44,088 nucleotides of DNA from Anaerovoracaceae bacterium (lineage in GTDB: Bacteria > Bacillota > Clostridia > Peptostreptococcales > Anaerovoracaceae), in the NCBI GenBank assembly GCA_029983755.1, contig JASBYX010000008.1, forward strand, positions 1-44,088. Reading direction: 5' to 3'. Made by a program: the position numbers and the translations under genes. Below, piece by piece: positions 38,639 through 44,088 of this stretch (position 1 is its first letter; the number at the start of each line of letters is the position of its first letter). Under the pieces are notes generated by a model. The model saw nothing but the letters and a program-made list of their open reading frames with translations. It did not search any database and was not told the origin of the DNA.

Positions 38639-39816
38639 TGAATCTTCACCTCTATGAGGGGCTTTACTTCTTCAGTTACCTGATTGTTATGGGGATTCCG
38701 GCCCTTATCATAGGGATAATGGAAAAGCCGAAAATCATGAGGTATTATATTGCCTTAACAACGGTTTTCGTCATCTACCTAGTTTGTAAGGGAAGCTGGA
38801 TTGCTATGGGAAACATTGCCCTGTTCGGAGTCGTGCAAATTGCCCTAGCAAAAATCTTCATGAAGGTGGTGGAAAAGTACGGTAGGGTGAAATGGCACCT
38901 GTGGGCTTTCGTTGTTTTGTCCATCGCCCCTCTCTGCGTGTACAAAATAACTGACTTCTATCTGGGTCACGGTTTTCTCGGGTTTATCGGGATTTCTTAC
39001 ATGACTTTCAAGTCGGTGCAAATTATCATAGAAATATATGATAATCTAATCCACGAAGTTAAGTTCTTTGATGTTTTGAACTTTTACCTTTTTTGGCCGA
39101 CCCTTCTATCAGGTCCGATTGATAGGAGCAGAAGATTTATGGGGGATTTTTCCGGAGATACAGGACTGTCAAGGCGGGAGTACCTGGATTTGTTCGGGGA
39201 AGGACTTTTCAAAATTCTTCTTGGACTTTTTTACAAATTAGTGATAGCCGCGACAATTTATCAGGGTGTCTACTGGCTCGGTCAAGATCCTTCCATTAAG
39301 TCTGCGCTGATCTATATGTATTGCTATGGTTTTTATCTTTTCTTTGACTTTGCAGGTTACAGCAACATGGCAATCGGGGTCAGCTATATATTTGGGATCA
39401 AGACCCCTGAGAACTTCAATAAGCCTTTCATAAGTAAGGATATTAAGGAGTTCTGGGACAGGTGGCACATAACACTCAGTCACTGGTTCAGGGATTTTAT
39501 TTTTTCAAGGTACAGCATGGCAGCTATCAGGGGCAAATGGTTTTCAGATAGGGTTGTAATGTCTTCCATAGGGTTTATAATAAACATGGGGATAATGGGC
39601 GTGTGGCATGGTTTGTCCATTTCATATATCCTCTACGGCCTGTACCACGGCCTGCTTCTGGCCTTAAATGATGTTTATCAGAAAAAATTCAAATTTCACA
39701 AAAAACACAAGAAGGAGAGGTGGTATCAGATTCTTTCTTGGTTCATCACATTTAATCTGGTGATGTTTGGATTCTTGATTTTCTCTGAGCACCTTGTAGA
39801 GCTCATAGGAAAGTAA
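38635..39816 (+). CDS. dltB: D-alanyl transfer protein DltB (MBOAT family)
   Basis: A 393-residue membrane O-acyltransferase family protein that passes D-alanine from DltC across the membrane. Many hydrophobic segments are present, and the MBOAT histidine lies in GIMGVWHGLSISYILYGLYHG (about residues 320-340), with PFISKDIKEFWDRWHITLSHWFRDF (about residues 262-286) before it. Length is typical. The ATG overlaps the dltA stop by 4 bp (ATGA), and GGAGG lies upstream within dltA. Confidence 0.95.
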   Translation: MMNLHLYEGLYFFSYLIVMGIPALIIGIMEKPKIMRYYIALTTVFVIYLVCKGSWIAMGNIALFGVVQIALAKIFMKVVEKYGRVKWHLWAFVVLSIAPLCVYKITDFYLGHGFLGFIGISYMTFKSVQIIIEIYDNLIHEVKFFDVLNFYLFWPTLLSGPIDRSRRFMGDFSGDTGLSRREYLDLFGEGLFKILLGLFYKLVIAATIYQGVYWLGQDPSIKSALIYMYCYGFYLFFDFAGYSNMAIGVSYIFGIKTPENFNKPFISKDIKEFWDRWHITLSHWFRDFIFSRYSMAAIRGKWFSDRVVMSSIGFIINMGIMGVWHGLSISYILYGLYHGLLLALNDVYQKKFKFHKKHKKERWYQILSWFITFNLVMFGFLIFSEHLVELIGK

Positions 39817-39832
39817 TAAAGTATTAAGGAGA

Positions 39833-40087
39833 TTGAAAATGAACAGAGAACAAGTTGAAGAAAAGGTTCTGGATATTATACAGGAAATATGCGATGACGA
39901 CATCATCAGACAGGAAAAGGATATCAACCTTCTTGATGAGGGACTGATCGATTCCCTTGACTACATCGATATGCTGGTGCAGTTTGAGGAAGCCTTTGAC
40001 ATAATAATGAGTCCCTCTGAATTCACAAGGGAAGAGATGGACACACCGCAGAAAATCATCAACCAAGTTGCCAAGAGAGTAGGATAG
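39833..40087 (+). CDS. dltC: D-alanyl carrier protein DltC
   Basis: An 84-residue acyl-carrier-like protein. The serine that takes 4'-phosphopantetheine sits in EGLIDSLDYIDML (Ser about residue 40). Four-helix carrier length and acidic composition agree. An AAGGAG site precedes the ATG. It is separated by 16 nt from dltB and 1 nt from dltD. Confidence 0.94.
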   Translation: MKMNREQVEEKVLDIIQEICDDDIIRQEKDINLLDEGLIDSLDYIDMLVQFEEAFDIIMSPSEFTREEMDTPQKIINQVAKRVG

Positions 40088-40088
40088 T

Positions 40089-41273
40089 ATGAAAAAAATC
40101 GCAGCTTTTATAACTGCTTTTATTCTCTTCATAATTTCTGCAACTGTGATGACAGTGAGCGATGACAGAGAAATCGCCATGAACAATCCAAAGCTTGGCC
40201 TTTGGGTCAACGATTACAAGGACAAGTCGGCAACAGCCATCAATCAGAATTTGGGGTCGAAGATGTCCCTGCTTTTGGGTTCCTCAGAATTTCATTATGG
40301 TAAGAAAACAAAATACCATCCAAGCAAGGTTTTTGCTAACCGAAGTGAGCAGTTCATGATCATTGGGGCATCATACACCCAGTCCATGTTTCATGCAATA
40401 CTCGTAGGGTCTGCAGCACCGCATATGCAGCGGAAGGAAGCTATTTTGTTGATATCCCCATCCTGGTTTAAGGCCAAGGGCGTTCAGCCGGGCGCTTTTG
40501 CCATGCGGTTTTCTGAGACGGAATATCTTGGCTTTGTAAGAAACAGCCAAATCAGCGATGATCTGAAGAAGAAGGTGGCTAAGGAGGTGGAGAATCGCCT
40601 GTCAACCTATAAGGAAATGAGGGAGAAAATCCACCTGTATAACAAGGTGTATGTATATAATAATGCGACTCCCGTTGAGCGGCTTGTGTGTCTTGGGCAG
40701 AGGGTATGGTCTGAGAAGGCGGATCACATAGCCTTTAAGAGTGCTGTTAACCTTACGAAAATCAAGAGATATAAGCATTGGGTGCGTCCAAAGCATAAGC
40801 ACGGGCAGGTTCCGCTTGGTGCCACCAGAAGGTGGGAGGGCATCAGAATGCAGGCGGAAAAAGAGGCTACAGAGCGAGCAGGGGACAACCCTTTTTACAT
40901 GAGTCAGAAATTGTTTGAGGAAAAGGTCCAGCCCCGAATGGAATTTAAGAAAGATAGCAGTCTAAGGGACAGCTACGCTAAATCTCCCGAGTACGATGAT
41001 TTAAAGTTATTCGTTGAGGTTTGCAAGGAGGTCGGGGTTAAGCCGAAGTTTATAATGCTTCCTCAGAACGGATATTGGTATGATTATACAGGGTTCCCTA
41101 GAAATAGAAGGGATGTTGTCAGGGATAAGGTGAAGATAATCGCCGAAAAAAACAATATTGAGTTTATAGATCTATACGATGATGGGTACGACAAATATTT
41201 CTTTAAGGATACGGTGCACCCTTCTGCGAAAGGATGGATAAAGATTAATGAAGCGATTGACCTCTTGTATTAA
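40089..41273 (+). CDS. dltD: D-alanyl transfer protein DltD
   Basis: A 394-residue protein with one N-terminal membrane anchor (about residues 4-24) and an extracellular SGNH-type hydrolase domain. The nucleophile is in LLGSSEFHYG (about residues 62-71), and the Asp-His pair is in KDTVHPSAKGW near the C-terminus. It completes transfer of D-alanine to lipoteichoic acid outside the cell. Its last 26 bp overlap the start of a short dltX-like gene in another frame. Confidence 0.93.
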   Translation: MKKIAAFITAFILFIISATVMTVSDDREIAMNNPKLGLWVNDYKDKSATAINQNLGSKMSLLLGSSEFHYGKKTKYHPSKVFANRSEQFMIIGASYTQSMFHAILVGSAAPHMQRKEAILLISPSWFKAKGVQPGAFAMRFSETEYLGFVRNSQISDDLKKKVAKEVENRLSTYKEMREKIHLYNKVYVYNNATPVERLVCLGQRVWSEKADHIAFKSAVNLTKIKRYKHWVRPKHKHGQVPLGATRRWEGIRMQAEKEATERAGDNPFYMSQKLFEEKVQPRMEFKKDSSLRDSYAKSPEYDDLKLFVEVCKEVGVKPKFIMLPQNGYWYDYTGFPRNRRDVVRDKVKIIAEKNNIEFIDLYDDGYDKYFFKDTVHPSAKGWIKINEAIDLLY

Positions 41274-41424
41274 AAGAATTGGCAGGTATGGGAAGAAACT
41301 GATTAGGGATAAGGAGTTTTGGGCCTATACCTTTGTTTTCTGGGGGCTTATGTTTGGCATATACCTTTATCTTATATATGCAGGAATGGCAAAGGCTCCG
41401 GAGTTCACATATGCGGAGTTTTGA
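41248..41424 (+). CDS. dltX: DltX-like small membrane protein at the end of the dlt operon
   Basis: A 58-residue open frame, too short for most gene callers. It is basic at the N-terminus (MKRLTSCIKRIGRYGKKLIR), has one membrane segment (about residues 24-45, FWAYTFVFWGLMFGIYLYLIY) and ends in PEFTYAEF exactly at the stop. DltX proteins share this plan: about 50 residues, one membrane helix and a C-terminal aromatic-acidic tail of the FxYxEF kind (FIYNEF in lactic acid bacteria). That tail takes part in D-alanine transfer. AAAGGATGG lies about 9 nt before the ATG. dltX usually precedes dltA; here it follows and overlaps dltD by 26 bp. Confidence 0.8.
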   Translation: MKRLTSCIKRIGRYGKKLIRDKEFWAYTFVFWGLMFGIYLYLIYAGMAKAPEFTYAEF

Positions 41425-41441
41425 TGTGCTAGGCATGTCAT

Positions 41442-41495
41442 CTTTGACGGGCAGTGCATTTTTGACGAGCAGTGCATCTTTGACGGGCAGTGCAT
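41442..41495 (+). repeat. Three 18-bp tandem units after dltX
   Basis: Units at 41442-41459, 41460-41477 and 41478-41495. The first and third are identical; the middle differs at two positions. They lie between the dltX stop and the rlmD ribosome site, outside any gene I accept. Confidence 0.9.
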
Positions 41496-41528
41496 TTGAG
41501 CTAAATTTAAATTAGGAGCATTGAAGAA

Positions 41529-43277
41529 TTGAGAAGTAATGATATGATTGAAAAAGGTGATGTTGTTTCTGTAGAGATTGTTGATATGACAAATGATGGG
41601 GATGGAGTTGGAAAAATCAATGACCGTGTCATCTTTGTAAAAGGAGCAATTCTAGGGGAGACCGTTTCTGCGACAGTGACGAAGGTAAAAAAGAATTTTT
41701 TAAATGGAAAAGCCCGGGAAGTCTTAAGTCCATCTCCATATGCATTGCCTATCGATGAAGTCTGTCCACATATAGCTGAAGGCTGCGGCGGCTGCAACCT
41801 AGGTCGTCTGAATTATGGTGCTCAGCTAAAGCTAAAATCAAATCGTTTGAAGTCAGCCCTCGAGAGAATCGGGGGATTTAATTTATCCGGAAGTGCTTTG
41901 GATTCTGCAAGTCCTGAGGGGGATGAGAGTACTGAGGGGGATGAGAGTGCTGAGGGTGATGAGAGTACTGAGGGCGATGAGAATACAGAGGGCGATGAGT
42001 TCGAAAGCATAATGTTTGAGGAAATTATTCCTTCCCCAAAAGTTAAAGCGTATCGCAACAAAGCAGTTTTTTCTGTTTCAGGAACGAGGCTTGGTTTTCT
42101 AAAATCCAAAAGTCGAGATGTGGTAGACTGTCCTCATTGTCAAATCCAAATGCCGGAGATAATGGCAGCGGCAGATGGAATCAGGAGATTTTTGAGGGAC
42201 TTCCCAAAGGACAGCCGCTTGATTAACTCTGTTATGATCAGGGTGGGCGATGATGGCAAAGTAATGGTTGTAATAAGCGGTGAGCCTGATGATATCAAGC
42301 ATTTACAGGAATTTGTAGATTATATTTATGAAGAAGCTGAACTTGTATCCCTCTACGGAAAAACTTCCTCCAAGAAATCCGATCCTGTTCTTCTGGCAGG
42401 TGTGCCTACGCTGGTGAAGTCCATTGATGATATGAAGTTCGAGACTTCCCCTGAGGCCTTCTTTCAGGTGAACGAGGAGCAGGTTTCGAGACTCTACGCT
42501 AAGGCACGAGCATATGCAAAACATGATGATGTTCATCAAAAAAATATCGCTGATCTCTACTGTGGTGTTGGCACCATTGGTCTATCTATGGCAGGTGAGG
42601 ATAGATACATTGTCGGGGTAGAGTCAAACAAGGAGGCAACGCTGAACGCCAATAGGAATGCTGTGATAAACGGAATTGTAAATGCTCGGTTTTTTAATGG
42701 GGCGGTAGAGAATGTCCTGCCTCAGCTCATCACCGAGGGTATTAAGGGCTACAAAATATCTCACTTCGATGTGGTGGTTGTTGATCCTCCAAGAGCAGGC
42801 TGTGACGAAAGATTGCTGTCAACTATCGGTAAAGTCAGACCCGGAGCGATTGTATATGTATCATGCGATCCGGCAACGCTGTCCAGAGACCTGGGTATTT
42901 TGTGCAATGAGCATGGGTATCGCTTGGAGAAGATCTGTCCTGTGGATATGTTCCCAGGGAGCATGCACGTGGAAACGGTAGCACTTTTGTCCAAACTAAA
43001 ATCGACTAACTATATAACAGTTGATTTAAACACTGATGAGCTTGATTTGACATCTGCTGAAAGTAGTGCGACATATATGCAAGTTAAAGAGTATATTTTA
43101 GAAAAATATAAAACTAAAGTTTCTACTTTAAATATTTCTCAGATAAAGAAAAAATATGGTATTACTACAAGAAAGAACTATAATTTATCTAAAAAAGAAA
43201 ATCATAAAGTGCCGAATTGTACTCCAGAAAAAGAAGAAATGATAGTTGATGCGTTTAAACATTTCCAAATGATCTAA
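41529..43277 (+). CDS. rlmD: 23S rRNA (uracil-5-)-methyltransferase, RlmD/TrmA family
   Basis: An S-adenosylmethionine enzyme that methylates uracil C5 in 23S rRNA. A TRAM domain (residues 7-65) leads to the [4Fe-4S] cysteines C79, C86, C89 (CPHIAEGCGGC) with the fourth in VDCPHC. The methyltransferase domain has DLYCGVGTIGLS (about residue 343), VVDPPRAGC (about 417) and the nucleophile YVSCDPATLSRDL (about 443). The TTG start at 41529 is supported by AGGAG 10 nt upstream; the next ATG is too far. A repeated acidic insertion (DESTEG units) lies near residues 132-156. The last 80 or so residues are AT-rich and look like a replaced 3' end. Confidence 0.9.
   Translation: MRSNDMIEKGDVVSVEIVDMTNDGDGVGKINDRVIFVKGAILGETVSATVTKVKKNFLNGKAREVLSPSPYALPIDEVCPHIAEGCGGCNLGRLNYGAQLKLKSNRLKSALERIGGFNLSGSALDSASPEGDESTEGDESAEGDESTEGDENTEGDEFESIMFEEIIPSPKVKAYRNKAVFSVSGTRLGFLKSKSRDVVDCPHCQIQMPEIMAAADGIRRFLRDFPKDSRLINSVMIRVGDDGKVMVVISGEPDDIKHLQEFVDYIYEEAELVSLYGKTSSKKSDPVLLAGVPTLVKSIDDMKFETSPEAFFQVNEEQVSRLYAKARAYAKHDDVHQKNIADLYCGVGTIGLSMAGEDRYIVGVESNKEATLNANRNAVINGIVNARFFNGAVENVLPQLITEGIKGYKISHFDVVVVDPPRAGCDERLLSTIGKVRPGAIVYVSCDPATLSRDLGILCNEHGYRLEKICPVDMFPGSMHVETVALLSKLKSTNYITVDLNTDELDLTSAESSATYMQVKEYILEKYKTKVSTLNISQIKKKYGITTRKNYNLSKKENHKVPNCTPEKEEMIVDAFKHFQMI
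41922..41999 (+). repeat. Four 18-bp tandem units within rlmD
   Basis: Units at 41922, 41940, 41958 and 41976, each 18 bp, plus a partial GATGAG at 41994. Each encodes DE(S/N)(T/A)EG in frame. Confidence 0.9.
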
Positions 43278-43296
43278 AAAATATTAGGAGATATTT

Positions 43297-43578
43297 ATGA
43301 GAGTACTATTAAAAATTATCTTATTTCCAATTAGTATAGCGTTAAGTATTCTCATTGCATTTCTTTCATTTTTACTTGGCATAGGAACAGCAATACTTTA
43401 TCTGTTGATGGTGTTCTGCATATTTGGAGCAATAGCATCTTTTTTACAAAAAGAGGTTACCATAGGGATAGAAGCATTGATATTAGGATTTTTGTTAAGC
43501 CCATACGGAATACCAATGGTTGGAGCAACTGTTATAGCCGTTTTAACGGGGATGAAAGAAGCGATACGCTCTATTTAG
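43297..43578 (+). CDS. Small membrane protein of integrative elements (CD1845-like)
   Basis: A 93-residue, very hydrophobic protein with three membrane segments (about residues 4-22, 24-48, 53-85) and the SPYGIPMVGATVIAVLTGMKEAIRSI end. I know similar proteins, of unknown function, as a constant feature near the left end of Tn1549-like conjugative elements. That match is from memory. AGGAG is 7 nt before the ATG. A strong terminator follows. Confidence 0.65.
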   Translation: MRVLLKIILFPISIALSILIAFLSFLLGIGTAILYLLMVFCIFGAIASFLQKEVTIGIEALILGFLLSPYGIPMVGATVIAVLTGMKEAIRSI

Positions 43579-43603
43579 AAAATGATATTAGTATATATGA
43601 TTT

Positions 43604-43632
43604 TAGACGATAGAAATAGCTATCGTCTTTTT
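43604..43632 (+). terminator. Rho-independent terminator in the element
   Basis: AGACGATAG pairs with CTATCGTCT around an AAATAG loop, followed by TTTTT. Confidence 0.85.
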
Positions 43633-43664
43633 ATTTGAAAAAAGAAAGGAGTGTTTGATGAGTT

Positions 43665-44088
43665 ATGTATTTATTTGATGAACAACCTATAGTTGCGAAT
43701 AAAACTCTTGCTAGAGAGATAGGTTTAAACGAAGCACTCATACTACAGCAGATTAATTATTGGATAGAAATAAATAAAAAATCAGGAAAGAATTATCATG
43801 ATGGTAAATACTGGACATATAATTCAATTCGAGCATGGCAAGAAAATGATTTTGACTATATGAGCTTTGATACAGTAAAAAGAACTTTTTCAAAGTTAGA
43901 AAAAGCAGGCTATCTTTTAGTTGGAAATTACAATAAAGATCCAAGAGATAAAACAAAATGGTATACAATTAATAATGATAAGCTTGAAGAATTGTATATG
44001 GATATGGAATTAAAGAAACAAAAAATACAAACGGAAGCATTAAAAAATTCTATGCCCAATGCATTAGGGCAAAATGCACCAATGGATA
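43665..44088 (+). CDS. Element-encoded replication/DNA-binding protein, partial
   Basis: An open frame of at least 141 codons running off the window. It starts MYLFDEQPIVANKTLAREIGLNEALILQQINYW. A winged-helix-like stretch follows (SFDTVKRTFSKLEKAGYLLVGNYNKDPRDKTKWYTIN, about residues 67-103). Then comes a polar linker with PNALGQNAPMD, the kind of repeat seen in replication initiators of conjugative elements and phages. A TGA lies in frame just upstream, so the ATG at 43665 is the only start. The AAAGGAG site is 13 nt away. The function call (replication initiator or replisome organiser) is inference. Confidence 0.65.
   Translation, partial: MYLFDEQPIVANKTLAREIGLNEALILQQINYWIEINKKSGKNYHDGKYWTYNSIRAWQENDFDYMSFDTVKRTFSKLEKAGYLLVGNYNKDPRDKTKWYTINNDKLEELYMDMELKKQKIQTEALKNSMPNALGQNAPMD

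Larger units (their letters stand above)
42995..44088 (+). mobile_element. Left end of an integrative element at the rlmD 3' end
   Basis: From about 43.0 kb the base composition becomes clearly AT-rich. The rlmD reading frame continues into a tail (YMQVKEYILEKY...TLNISQIKKKYG...NLSKKENHKVPNCTPEKEEMIVDAFKHFQMI) of the kind I associate with integrative conjugative elements that insert in this gene and restore its end. Next are a small membrane protein and a replication-type protein, both typical of such elements. The exact attachment site and the other end are not visible, so the left boundary is approximate. Confidence 0.6.

Noticed and set aside
41333..41515. 60-codon frame over the 18-bp repeats
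   Set aside because: It overlaps dltX out of frame, lacks a ribosome site, and its apparent SLTGSAF repeats only reflect the DNA repeats.
1..44088. tRNA or rRNA genes, CRISPR arrays and complete insertion sequences
   Set aside because: No cloverleaf with CCA-end context, no regularly spaced identical repeats with spacers, and no transposase frame was seen.

Overview
The window reads as chromosome from an anaerobic, fermentative Gram-positive bacterium of the class Clostridia. Supporting genes are pyruvate:ferredoxin oxidoreductase, a lysine-fermentation enzyme (Kce), a V-type ATPase operon, a lipoteichoic acid D-alanylation (dlt) operon, WhiA and RapZ. A family such as Anaerovoracaceae or Peptostreptococcaceae would fit, but I cannot place it from this window alone. 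The DNA is of moderate GC until about 43.0 kb. There it turns clearly AT-rich, and I read the rest as the left end of an integrated conjugative-type element.

Layout. 0.1-4.8 kb: cytidylate kinase-like protein, a small membrane protein, metG, tatD and a secreted or anchored thermonuclease-like protein. 4.8-6.5 kb: a divergent EamA transporter and lipoprotein pair whose promoters share a palindromic -35. 6.8-11.9 kb: pyruvate:ferredoxin oxidoreductase, an unknown membrane protein predicted to be leaderless, and an ogt-type DNA methyltransferase. 12.1-16.2 kb: an NhaC-family antiporter with a textbook sigma-54 promoter, facing a sigma-54 activator whose N-terminal half is a degenerate 3,5-diaminohexanoate dehydrogenase. 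16.2-23.9 kb: small unknown protein, dsdA, AI-2E-type exporter, murB, PHP phosphoesterase, rapZ, kce, whiA. 24.0-27.7 kb: atoE, a second nhaC and an unknown PH-like protein. 27.8-36.8 kb: nine-gene V-ATPase operon (G/H-I-K-E-C-F-A-B-D). 37.0-41.4 kb: dltA-B-C-D plus a short dltX that is easy to miss. 41.5-44.1 kb: rlmD-type 23S rRNA methyltransferase with an AT-rich 3' end, then two element genes, the last cut by the window end.

How the genes work together. Kce, the activator with a KDD-like sensor domain, the sigma-54-driven antiporter and the short-chain fatty acid transporter AtoE all point to lysine fermentation to acetate, butyrate and ammonia. The other enzymes of that pathway (KamA, KamDE, KDD, Kal) are not in this window. 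The V-ATPase c-ring subunit carries the complete Na+-ligand set known from Enterococcus hirae NtpK. With two NhaC proteins this suggests Na+-based membrane energetics.

Most unusual signals: (1) the activator with a catabolic-enzyme-like sensor domain and extra cysteine pairs, with its sigma-54 target next door; (2) a cis-element of about 31 bp shared by the PFOR promoter and the atoE/nhaC intergenic region; (3) two genes whose -10 box lies exactly 7 nt from the ATG with no Shine-Dalgarno, so probably leaderless; (4) recurrent 18-bp tandem duplications in and just after genes across the whole window; (5) dltX hidden at the end of the dlt operon; (6) kce in the position usually held by yvcK. 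All calls come from reading the sequence; no database search was run.
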